DNA from: Rosa chinensis
Lineage: Eukaryota; Streptophyta; Magnoliopsida; Rosales; Rosaceae
Direction: 5' to 3'
Assembly: GCF_002994745.2 (NCBI RefSeq)
Contig: NC_037090.1
Coordinates: forward strand, 930,001 to 994,000
Length of the DNA: 64,000 bases
Shown: piece by piece, positions 37,625-48,612 of the stretch
Layout: every line of letters begins with the position of its first letter
Numbering within the stretch: the stretch's first letter is position 1
Made by a program: the position numbers and the translations under genes
Notes under the pieces: generated by a model
The model's input: the letters and a program-made list of their open reading frames with translations, nothing else
The model's database searches: none
Told to the model about the DNA's origin: nothing

Positions 37625-37717
37625 TTGCTCTCTGTCTAAGATGTTTCTGCTGTTGTATTTGCTTTCTTTGCTTGCCCTTGTGCCTTACTGAAGTTTCATT
37701 TCAGACCAAAAAAAAAA
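37625..37717 (+). mobile_element. Very short retroposon (LINE 3' stub) with target-site duplication
   Basis: A 93-bp segment ending in A10 before 37717 is flanked by gagtagtaaaggatccggg (37606-37624) and gagtagaggatccggg (37718-37733), a direct repeat differing by a 3-bp gap. This is the form of a severely 5'-truncated LINE copy. Confidence 0.7.
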
Positions 37718-37733
37718 GAGTAGAGGATCCGGG

Positions 37734-39346
37734 ATTCCGGGTTCCATTTTTGGTTTTAGTGTTCTTGTTTATCGATCAGCACCCAAAATCTATATGGAAC
37801 AGCGACCATTCTAAATATCTGCATCATATCCCCGCATATCCTGATACCCCATATTTCCCAAACACAACATAATGAGCTTTTTTTTTCTCTCCAGCAATTA
37901 CTTCAATATAAAATAGTAAAATGTCTCATTATTTAGTCAATAAAGTTTGTGGACGTTTGATTGCAAACCAACTACTCTTACAGCTTTTAAATTTGCTAGC
38001 TGCTATTCCTTCTCTAAGATTAATGGTTCCGAATATTTAGTTGCCTTGATTGAAATGATTACAGAAACAATGGAACACCAGCTGAGCAAAATTCAAAAGC
38101 ATGGCTGTGCTTGCTTAATATCAGGGAGAAAGTAATTTGGGGGTCGACCAAGCAGAAAATAGTTATAGTACCAAGCTAGCATTGATTTTGGGGGACCAAG
38201 CAAATTTATACATCTTTCAAAATTATTATAGGACCAGTAGTACTAGATCCATAGTAATAGTACAAATGGTTTGTGGGTGCCATTATATATGACCAACTAC
38301 TAGGCAACAATATTATTCCGTACGAATTAAATTGAATTAGCTAGCTGGAAAAAACAGTTTTGAATGTTCAAGCAACAAGCTAGCTTCGTTAGCTTTCTCA
38401 ACTGAATTTGGAGGCTTTTTAATTTTCACAACGCTATAGCATGCATGGATTTGATTTGGAAGTACTCATGTTCTTTAATTGGTCACCGCAGCTGGTAGCC
38501 TTTAGCTTCATATGATATGATAATTGCCCATTATTATTTAATTAAGAGAAGCAGAATTAGCTCTGATTAATTTATAGGGCTGCCGCTGCATTAACTTGTC
38601 TCGGTAGGCATTGATAAGAGTTTTCAAAGCCGGCCTCATTAGGTTCAACTGCAATATTGTAGGTCATAAGCTGTATTGGTTCTATATAATACATTGGAGG
38701 CGATATTTCTAATTAGTAATATAATTTTATGTTAAAAAATAAATCGTTTCAGGTTTAGGGTTTAGGGTTTTATGATCCAGATAGCTATCTTGAAGGAGAT
38801 TATTATTGCTAATATCATTGTCGTACTTCATTTCTTGGAAGAGGGAACATAGATCATAGAGCATATATAGTATCTATGCAACATATTTGGAGGCTAAGTT
38901 AATGGAAATTTATTTGGAGGCTTTGATGGCTTCACAATCAACTGACATCAGTACTTGCTGGACCACAGCAATGTATTTGAATCCAATTTACTTCAACAAA
39001 GTTCATACAGTGAGCTTAATTATATATGATTATATGCTCAGCTGTATGAACCATATTTAATTATCCAATTAGTTTCTGGCCCATCATGATTTATTAGGAT
39101 TTTCTTTTTCTCACAATATTGGAAATTCATGTAAACAATCAATTAAGTGTGCCACTTAAGTAGTTGCCCTTCATATATATCTTGTGTGGGGGAGAATATC
39201 TGGCCTAAGTACCCATTACAAAATTGGGCTGTTTGTGCAGATTGTGTTTGGAGCCCAGTTGATCTAGGTCTTTCATTTTCTCCTACCTTTATATGTTGGG
39301 TTTGGATAATAGATTTTCTTGTGCGTTAATGGGTAGTTTTGTTTCG
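37734..39346. other. Intergenic DNA upstream of the Copia block
   Basis: AT-rich. Holds a short telomere-like run (tttagggtttagggttt) near 38755-38771. No gene supported. Confidence 0.5.
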
Positions 39347-39530
39347 AATTGAGTCAAGAAGAATAGAGATTTGGAATTTTCTGATATATAATTTACCTTC
39401 TCTAAGAACGGAGTATATATACAAGATACATCAAGACATATTATGAAACTAATTACAATAGAATAATCCTAATAATATACAATATTCACGATCCTAATTA
39501 CATTACATGACTCACTCCAACACTCCCCCT

Positions 39531-42500
39531 CAAGTTGGTGCATACAGATCACAGATGCCCAATTTGTCAAGTGAGTCACAGAAGGCTTTACTCAAGAGAG
39601 CATTCTTAAGAATATCTGCCAACTGTTCTTCGGCAAGAACGAAGGGGAACATAATGATTTGTCCATCCAGCTTCTCTTTAATGAAGTGTCCATCTACCTC
39701 TACATGATTCGTGCGATCATGTTGAACAGGATTGTGAGTAATATCAATTGCAGCCTTATTATCACAATAAAGCGGCATAGCCTTTTTCTGCCTAAACTCC
39801 AAACCCCTTAACAAAATTCTCAACCACAACATCTCACACAGTCCTCGGGCCATTCCTCTATACTCTGCTTCTGCACTAGCACAAGCCACCACCTTCTATT
39901 TCTTGCTCTTCCAAGTAACCAAGTTACCACCCACAAATGTGAAGTAGCCCGAAGGAGACCTGTGATCTGTAATATTACATGCCCAATCCGCTTCTGTGTA
40001 TCCGGAAACATCCAAGTGACTATGTTTTGAAAAAAGTAATCCCTTCCCTGGAGCAGACTTCAAATACCGCAAAATACAAAATACAACATCCATATGAGTC
40101 TTACTGGGATTATGCATAAACTGACTTACCACACTAACTGCATAGGCTAAATCTGGTCTAGTGTGAGATAAGTAAATCAACCGGCCAACTAACCTCCGGT
40201 ATCTTGCTTTCTTCGTAGGTACTTGATCCAAACACTCTGCTAACTGATGGTTCTACTCAATAGGAGTATCAACAGGTTGACAGTCAAGCATACCTATTTA
40301 TGCCAGCAAGTCGAGAACACACTTCCTTTGACTCAACATAATACAATCTTTCCCACGAGCAACTTAAATTCCTAAGACATATTTCAAATTACCCAAATCT
40401 TTGATCTCAAATTCAGAAGATAACTGACCTTGTAACATTTGAATCTCCTCAAAGTCATCACCTGTCACAACCATGTCATCAACATAAATAATCAAGGCAG
40501 TCAATTTACCACACTGATGTTTAAGGAACAAGGTCTGATTTGAATTACTTTGCCGGTACCCAATTTTCTTCATGAACTTGGTGAACCTGCCAAACAGAGC
40601 TCTGAGACTGCTTCAAACCATAAAGAGATTTTTTTTAATTTGCACACCACTTGCTCTCTAATAGAAGTACCATATTCAGGAGGCAAATCCATATAAACCT
40701 CTTCATGCAGATCACCATGCAAGAATGCATTCTTAACATCAAACTGTTGTAACGGCCAATCAAGATTAGCAGCTAACGAAAGAAGTACCCGAATTGTGTT
40801 AATTTTGGCCACTGGTGCAAATGTCTCATCATAATCCACTCCATACTTTTGAGTATAGCCTTTAGCCACTAGTCTTGCCTTGTACCTGTCCAAGGATCCA
40901 TCCGAATTATGTTTCATGGTATGCACTCACCGACAACCAACTATCTTCTTCCTGGGTGGTAATGATACTAACTCCAATGTACAATTCTTCTCAAGAACAT
41001 CCATTTTGATTGTCATTGCTTGCATCCACTTCTCATCCCTCATTGCATCTTGCACTTTATTAGGGAGAGATACAGAAGATAATTGATTCATAAAGGCTAC
41101 AGCCTATGGGTCGACACATAACTAGCAACGGGGTATTTAGCTTTTGCACTTAGAGTAGGTTCATAGTGTTTCGGAGGCTGACCACAGGTGGAATGACTAG
41201 GCAGAGTTTTGGTGGGAACAATGTTTAACATAGAAGAAGGAACACTAGCTAACATAGAAGGAGTATTAGATAAAGAAGGATTAGAACATACCTCGGGTGA
41301 TGATTGAGCAGATGAGACCACTGAAGGAAAGGGAGAGACAGGAGAACTGTTCAAAACGACATTGGTGGCATCAAGAATTTCCTTTCCAGGCGACTGGTCG
41401 GACTGATCCGATCGGCTGGTCAGTAGCTGACTGCCCAAATTCTCTTCTCCAGTAAGTGGCTGCTGTCTTCTTTTTCAAGTTATGTTCCCAAACACTCCAG
41501 CCTTGAGAACTCGGATGCCAGTCTCACATCTTGCCCACTAAATGAATCTTCATAATAACAAGACTTATCCCCCTGACAAGGAGTCACAGGAGGCAAAAAA
41601 TAATATGCATCTTCACTGAACATAACATCCATGGTGACATGAAACTTCTGAAATTGAGGATGATAACATTTGTAACCTTTATGATGAGAACCATACCCTA
41701 CAAACGCACACATAAGGGCTCTAGCATCCAACTTTGACCTCTGATTCTTATATAGATGAACATAAGCAATACAACCAAAGACACGAGCAGGAAGGGTATT
41801 AGAAGATGGAATAGAAACGTAGTTAGACAAGACCTTAAGTGGGACACGACCTTGAAGAGGGGCAAATGGAAGACGATTGATTAGATGAAAAGCACACAAA
41901 ATGACCTCTCCCCAAAGATACTTAAGCATGTTAACACTAAGTAAAAGAGATCAAGCCATGTCCAGAAGATGACGATTTTTCCATTCAGACATCCCATTTT
42001 TCTCAGGTGTCTGTGGACATGAAGTTTGATGTATTATGCCATGGTGTTGGAAATATTCATGAAAAAAATGATTGACAAATTCACCCCCATTATCGGAATG
42101 AAAGACCTTAACATGAGCATCATATTGAGTACGAACAAGCTTATAGAATGCTGTAAAAGCAGATAGTACAAAATCTTTGGACTTAAGTAAAACTACCCAA
42201 GATAATCAAGTAAAGTCATCAATGAATAACACAAAATATAGCATTCCAAAAATGGTAGAATGTTTAGAAAGACCCTATACATATGAATGAATTAACTCAA
42301 AAGGCACAGTACAAGAATGAAAACTCGAAGGATAACTAGACCTATGACTCTTAGCCAGAGCATAAGTTTCACAATGCAGGCTAGACACACTAACTCCTAG
42401 AAACAACAAAGGCATGGACTTCTTCATAACTCCAAAAGATGGATGACCCAAATGCCTGTGCCACAACCATAGCTGACTCAATCTGTCAGAACTCAATGTC

Positions 42501-45500
42501 AGGGCCAAAGTTTGTTCTGGTGCTTGTGTTGGCTCTGCGTGCATGCAATCTAAGTGAAACAGTCTCCTCCTCAGGTTTCCCTTGCCCATGATCACCCGGG
42601 TGCACAGATTCTAAAAAATAACATACATTGGATAAAAGGTTACATAACACTTATTTTGTGACCCCAACTAGGATATAGACAAAAGATGATGAGACAATAA
42701 GGGTACATAAAGCACATCATGCAATACAATGGATGGTGTAACCTGAACATACACAATACCTAAGACCAGAAAAGACGCACCATTCGCATTAGAGACATGA
42801 GATATAGAAGGAGATGACATAGATACAAAGAAGGACTTATCATAGGTCAGATGGTCAGACGCACCAGAATCAATTATCCATGTATCACTACTATTAAAGT
42901 CAGAAACATGTAAAGCAACACCAATTTTACCTCGAGTTAAGGAAACATTACCCTTTGAGGGATCTTGCCCTGCAATGCAGTAAATGTCAGGTTTTGGTAC
43001 CAATTGGATTGCTGCTTTGCCTCTTTGACCACCACTACATCTTCCACATCCTCCAGTATTATTGCCTCCTCTCCAACCAGAGTTGTTGTAGTTAAACCTT
43101 CGTAGCTTAAGACATTGATTCTTGAAATGACCAACTTCCTTGTAATAGTTGCAAGTCATTTGGTTATAATTCTGATTCTGTTGATATCCCTAATTCCGTG
43201 GTTGATACTGACTCTGAGATGGAACTAGGATAGAATTTCCAATCTGAGGTTGAGGTGTAGGTGGAGGTGTAGCATGGATTGCTAACCCAGAAATTTCAGT
43301 ATGAAGGTTCTGAGCGGCAGCCTTATTACCTTCATCTCTTCGGATATAGGTAAACGCTTGTTCCAATGTAGGTGGAGTTACAAAACGCAAAAACTCATTC
43401 TTTGCCCTTTCAAAGTGAGGATCCAAGCCAGCAAAAAAAAAATGGAACGCATCTTGTCCTGCACAGTTCGATATGAATTAATATCAGCTTCACAAGTCAT
43501 AGGATTAGAGTTTTGCTGATCAAGCTCTTGCCAAATTGTCTTCAAATTCGCATAAAAGGTTGCAGCAGGTTGTCCACTCTTGAAAGCTTTGACATTCAAT
43601 TCATGAACACGAGCAAAGTCACTCTCATCATAATATGTAGCAGCAACAGAATCCCAAATTGCTTTGGGAGAATCATATATAGTTAGCAAATAATCTCATT
43701 ACTTCTGGAGTCATAGCCTTGAGAAGAATTCCCATCGCATTAATATTTTCCGTATCCCATTCATCAGCTTTTGGTCCTGCAATAGGTCTTGCTACACTGT
43801 CAGTAACATAGCTCCACTTTCTAATCCCCTGAATATGGATCTTCATAAGTCTCTGCCAGAGCTGATAATTGGTACCATCTAGCTTGACACCAAAACTAGA
43901 GTTGTTTGTAACATTGATTATACGCATTTATATGAGTATAATTATATCTAAAGCACTAGAATTAAGTCAATCCTCAAGTCAATTATTATGTAATTAATCT
44001 ACTTTTATTTATTTTGTAGGAAATAAGTGGAGTTGCGGAAACGAAATAGATTGACGCGAAAATGGTGAAAATTTGAGTTTTCGACAAAAGGATGAAGTTG
44101 TAGATTTGTTAATTGCTTAATTAAGCTTAATTGCTTAATTAAGTTGAATTGGTTAATTAATGCAGCATGCACGTGCAGTTTTGTTTAATTGTTTGGAAAC
44201 CAATTCCAATTGGACATGTGGCATGGCATGGTTAATTGGTTTAATTAAGCATGATTCTCACCTCAGGTTGGCGTCCTCCCCTCACGCGCAGCAAGATTTC
44301 TTCCTCTTTTCCTCTATTGTCATGCCACGTGGCCCTAAGTTTAATCATCTCTCTCCAGCAGCACACAGTAGCGACTCACATATACATATATATTCATCTC
44401 ACACGAAGGAACAACCAAGACACAGCAGTCGCACGACACCACCAAATAGAGGCAGCCCCTTTGGGCTGCTCTCTCTCCTCTCTCTCTCCTCCTCCTCCTC
44501 CATTTTTCCTCTTTTCTTTAGTTTTATTTTAGAGATTTCAAGGATTTACTCACACAAACCTTCAAGGATCTATTAAAGGGCTCAACCTCTACAAAATTCA
44601 AGATTTGGGTAATTGTGGGAGTTATAATTCAATAGTAGTCATGTTGGCTTTCTAGCTAATTGTGGCTATTATTGTTTTCTCCTACACTTCTCTTTCTTTT
44701 CTCTTTGAATTTTGTATTTTTGATGTCTATAATTATGGGTTGTGAGTAATTTTCTTGTTGGGTTTTAGGGTTGTGTCCCTAACCCAAAATTTTGTGTAAA
44801 AGATGTTTAATTTAATGTAATGATGCAATTTTCATATGATGGATGCTTATATCTATTTTTGTTGGGTTAAAATGCATGTTTAGGAGTCTAGTCAACTCTA
44901 GGGTGTGTATTTTGAGCATGTCTAGGATGGAGTTAGGGGCTTGACTCCCTCTAATTCCTAAGCTAGAAACCTTCAATTTCGTATTCGAGGGGTTATAAGT
45001 ATGGTGATTTACACCCGTTGCGTGAATGCGCGGGCGGGTCGCTTAGTAGTCTAATTCCTCGATCTTTAGGCCTCTTGATGTGAATTAGAGACCCTTGAAC
45101 CGGCTCTAATTCATGCCAAGTGAGTTCCTACTACCCTTGAACCGGAGTAGGAATACCATGAAAGAGAATTTCGGTCCTTGAGCCTTGAACCGCCTTGGAT
45201 ACGACTACCGCCAAAATAGGAAATATGCATCTACATTAGATTATCTTCCGACACATGAGATTTGGGTGAAGGAACCTCCCTAACACCCCGACATTCTCAT
45301 TTTTATTGTTTACATTTCATTTTTATTTTTTATTGCTTTACATTTCATTCTTATTTGTTAAGTTAGAATCAACCCCCAAACATTAAACTCTTCCACTCAT
45401 TTGTGCATATCCACCACTAGGCTCTTAGTTGTGATTAGGTTTTGGTGAGAACCAAAACCGAGCATTGCTAGGGCTTGGTGCCTTAGATTAATTTTTTTAT

Positions 45501-45695
45501 TTATTTTCTTTTTCTTTTCTTTGTTTGCTAAGTGTCTTTATTTCCGATTACCCAAGGATTGTGGGTTAGCCATTAATCCCCGTGGTACGATAAACTTTGG
45601 GCTTAATATTTCCCTTATTTTGACAACGATACGTACGCTTGCGTAAATGTGTATCCAAGTCAAACATTATGAACAACAACAATCTCTCGGGCCAT
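39531..45695 (-). pseudogene. Copia gag-pol, disrupted by stops, frameshifts and a solo LTR
   Basis: Gag starts at ATG 45695 (MAREIVVVHNV); after about 11 codons a 1748-bp solo LTR intervenes and the frame resumes near 43909 (NNSSFGVKLDGTNYQLWQ, UBN2 Gag). A single CCHC knuckle (CNYYKEVGHFKNQC) lies near 43140. The protease motif DSGASDHL is in the same open piece (42668-43159). The Gag-pre-integrase motif LWHRHLGHPS is near 42450, and an integrase remnant spans about 41480-42300. Reverse transcriptase has [20 protein letters not shown] (40570-40926) and YVDDMVVTGDD (40364-40573). RNase H ends near 39531 after IDITHNPVQHDRTNHVEVDG. Multiple frame changes and stops show it cannot make a working polyprotein. 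Confidence 0.9.
43915..45662 (+). mobile_element. Solo LTR (probably Ty3/Gypsy type) in the Copia gag
   Basis: 1748 bp starting TGATTATACG and ending CCAAGTCA (TG...CA), with the 5-bp direct repeat aacat at 43910-43914 and 45663-45667. Removing it and one repeat brings the interrupted Copia gag back into one frame, which confirms the borders. No internal coding region is present; the element has been reduced to one LTR by recombination. The 3' end (gataaactttgggctt ... gatacgtacgcttgcg) resembles LTR ends of Gypsy elements, but that class call is from memory. Confidence 0.9.
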
Positions 45696-46500
45696 ATGAC
45701 TCTTCTCTCCGAATGAACCCTGAGACTCTCCATCCTTCCCATCGGTAATCTTTAAATCCACCATCTTTTTTTTTTCCTCTTTAAACCCCTACAAATTGTA
45801 ACAAAAAGAATACCAAAGAACCAAGAAGGATGCGGACGGACACAAGAACAAAAGGGATGAACTGATGGACAAATGATGAAATCAACTTGCAGAAGCAAAA
45901 GAACCAATTCATGACTTACAAAAGCAAAAGAACAATTTCGACAAGAAAAACCAAGGCAAGAGAATTAATCAACCAAAAAAGCTAATTCCACCAAATCAAA
46001 ACGGACAGAATCAAAAGAACCCTATATTCGCAGCAGAAAGAACAAATTGAGTCTGAATGGATCTCGATTCTGATACTAAGTCAAGAAGAACAAAGGAACA
46101 AGAGATTTGAGATTTTCTGATATATAATTTACCTCCTAGAATGGAGTATATAAACAAGATACATCAAGACATATTAGGAAACTAATTATAATAGACTAAT
46201 CATAATAATATATAATACGGGTAAAATATTTATATGGTACCTGAACTATCACGAAATGCACTTTTTGGTACCTACAAATTTTTAGGGAGTCTAATGGTAC
46301 CTATATTATCCTCTGTTAACCATTTTATTACTTCCGTCAATTATTCCTTTAAAATATGGGTAAAATCATAAAAAACCTATTTTGCATATTTCTTTTACAA
46401 ATTTTTTATTAAACTAAATTAAAATAAATTAGACTAGGTTAAAAGAAAGACCTAGAATTGAATTTAGTGAATATCTAGATTTACCTACCTAATCAATAGG

Positions 46501-47574
46501 GGGCTAAATACTGTTTAGTACCTTGTGGTATCGGTCCAACCTCGATTCAGTCCCTCGACTTTCAATTTCATCAAAAGCACCCCTGCAATATCATTTTCTC
46601 GTCCAATAGGTCTCTCGGTAGGGATTCCGTCAATTTCAGACGTTAACTACTGACGTGGCAGTCCAACTCAGCAAAAGTGGGACCCACATGGAAGTCAAAT
46701 ACCGAAAATGACCCTGGCAACCAGATATGAAAAAATCCAAAATAAATTTTGCAATTGGGGAAACTCAAACCCACCCCAACACGCAAAGGAAAACCCCAAC
46801 CACCATGCCACTTGCACAGCATTGATATGTGTCCAATAATATATATATATATATAATATATATATATATATATTTATACCCAACCGGATATGGAAAAATT
46901 CAAAATAAACCCCAAATTTTGCAAATGGGGAGACTCGAACTCTGACCACCACACATGCAAATGAAACTGCCAACCACCAGACCACTTGCAAGACATTGAT
47001 ATGTTTCAAACAAAATAATATATATCTGTATATGCAACCGGATATGGAAAAATCTAAAATAAACCTCAGATTTTGAGGTTGGGGAGATTCAAACTCACCC
47101 CACCACATGTGCAAATGAAAACCCCAACCACCAAACCACGTGCATCTTTATGGTATGTTCCAAACAAAAATATATATTATTTTTGGATTTTTCCATATCC
47201 GGTTATACTGATATATATCATTTTTGTGTGGAATCTATCAATGCCGTGCAAATGGTCTGGTGGTTTGGTTTTAAATTTGCATGCGTGGTGGGGTGGGTTC
47301 GAGTCTCCCCAACTGCAAAATTTAAAGTTTATTTTGGATTTTTCTATATCTTGTTGGCCATGGTCATTTTCGGTATTTGACTTCCACGCGGGTCCCACTT
47401 TTGCTAAGTTGGACTGCCACGTCAGCAGTTAGCGTCTAAAATTAACGGAATCCCGACAAAGGGACCTATTGGATGAGAAAATGATCTTGCAGGGGTGTTT
47501 TTGATGAAATTGAAAGTCGAGAGACTGAATCGATGTTGGACAGATACCACATGGTACTAAACAGTATTTAGCCC
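46501..47574. mobile_element. Inner long-TIR element nested in the previous one
   Basis: Begins gggctaaatactgttt and ends with its inverted copy aaacagtatttagccc. The arms (46501-46729 and 47344-47574) are inverted repeats of about 230 bp, including gacgtggcagtccaa and gtcaaataccgaaaatgac blocks. The core holds four related units of roughly 110-170 bp, three in one direction and one inverted. Long TIRs without a transposase suggest a non-autonomous MULE-like element, but no clear target-site duplication was found. Confidence 0.75.
46727..47355. repeat. Four related tRNA-like (SINE-like) units, three direct and one inverted
   Basis: Units near 46727-46835, 46879-46995 and 47036-47150 read in the same direction (catttgca... 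ccggatatggaaaaat-type borders). The fourth, about 47183-47355, is inverted. In the fourth unit a B-box word gggttcgagtctcccc and an A-box-like tggtctggtggtttgg are clear; the others carry the complement in decayed form. This suggests tRNA-derived SINE copies amplified within a DNA element. Confidence 0.6.
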
Positions 47575-48176
47575 TTAATCATAATTATTCAAGAAAAAAG
47601 TTATCTCCAAATTAGTATATATTAAATATTCATAAAATAAAAAAAACTAAACAAAAATAAAAGTACTTAAATTAATTGACCCAAGTGTCCCGATAATAGT
47701 GAAGAATAAATTGGGTATTATTTGTCTTTTTTTTGTGTGTCAAAATAATTTTTTAATTATAGATATTCAATATATTAAATTCTATAATTCTAATTATGAA
47801 TGAAAATACTATTTTACCCTTACTATTTTACTCACATGACTGCCACATAGGTTTTTTTAACGGAATAATAGACGGAGGGAGGTACTATAAGGGCTAACGG
47901 AGGGATAGTATATGTACCACTGGACTCCCTGAAAATTTGTAGGTACCAAAAAGTGCATTTCGTGACAGTTCGAGTACTATATGGGGATTTTACCCTAACT
48001 TCATGACCTAATTACATGGCATGACTCACGCCAACAAATTGCACCCAAATTATTGTTCAGCACACCAATCTATATCTAGTTTCATAACAGAATAAAACTA
48101 GCAGCAGCTCATTTTTCTTGCAAGCAACGAAATCTTTATTAAGTTTTAAGTTTAAGAAGCACTAGGCTAGCAAGTA

Positions 48177-48249
48177 GACTCTGTGGCCCAATGGATAAGG
48201 CGCTGGTCTACGAAACCAGAGATTCTGGGTTCGATCCCCAGCAGAGTCG
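48177..48249 (+). tRNA. tRNA-Arg(ACG)
   Basis: 73-nt cloverleaf: acceptor stem gactctg pairs with cagagtc, D arm contains the A box tggcccaatgg, anticodon stem ctggt/accag encloses loop ctacgaa with anticodon ACG, and the T arm ctgggttcgatccccag carries the B box. A T run shortly downstream (from 48253) would end pol III transcription. No intron and no CCA, as usual for plant nuclear tRNA genes. Confidence 0.95.
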
Positions 48250-48612
48250 CTATTTTTTAATCTAGTCCTCCGTGATTTGTAACCATCACCTTTGCTCCTT
48301 TTTTTCTTTTTTCTTTTTAAATTATTATTATTATTTTAATAATTCATCAACTTCTTTTGATCAAGAGTGATTATTCAAATTAGCTTCCTTTCAAAAAGAG
48401 CTGGCTAGTTATACTGTATTCATAAGAATGAGAGAGATAAATTAAAGAGCTAGCTTGGATTTGATTAGCAAACCAATACCAAATATAACTTCCAATAATA
48501 CAGTTTCCATGACATATATAATATAATGACATTACAAGTAACAAAGACCCATAGATTGGAAATACTATGAATTCATCATAACCATGCAAAACCCTTGCCT
48601 TTGATAGTTGCA

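Larger units (their letters stand above)
46218..47998. mobile_element. Terminal-inverted-repeat DNA element inside the Copia 5' LTR
   Basis: Ends match as inverted repeats over about 100 bp: both read inward gggtaaaat ... cacgaaatgcactttttggt ... acctacaaattt. Comparison with the uninterrupted 3' LTR of the same Copia element fixes the insertion point between ataatatataata and ttcatgacc-like flanks. A 3-bp duplication (tac/taa) is possible, which would suggest PIF/Harbinger, but the class is unresolved. No transposase frame; it contains a second inverted-repeat element. Confidence 0.75.
39352..48036 (-). mobile_element. Decayed Copia LTR retrotransposon with nested insertions
   Basis: The element lies on the minus strand: 3' LTR 39352-39522 and 5' LTR 46079-48036, the latter interrupted by another transposon (46218-47998). 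The direct repeat aattg at 39347-39351 and 48037-48041 is the 5-bp target-site duplication. On the minus strand each LTR begins TGTTGG; a polypurine tract (ttgagggggag) precedes the 3' LTR, and a tRNA-Met-like primer site (gtatcagaatc) follows the 5' LTR. Gag, protease, integrase, reverse transcriptase and RNase H are recognisable but broken. The LTRs differ at many positions, so it is far older than the gag-only element. A solo LTR splits gag. Confidence 0.9.

Noticed and set aside
38755..38771. Telomere-like tttaggg run as a telomere relic
   Set aside because: Only about two and a half units, which is common by chance and in promoters.
39531..43900. Copia reverse transcriptase and integrase pieces as separate genes
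   Set aside because: They are consecutive parts of one decayed gag-pol between matching LTRs.
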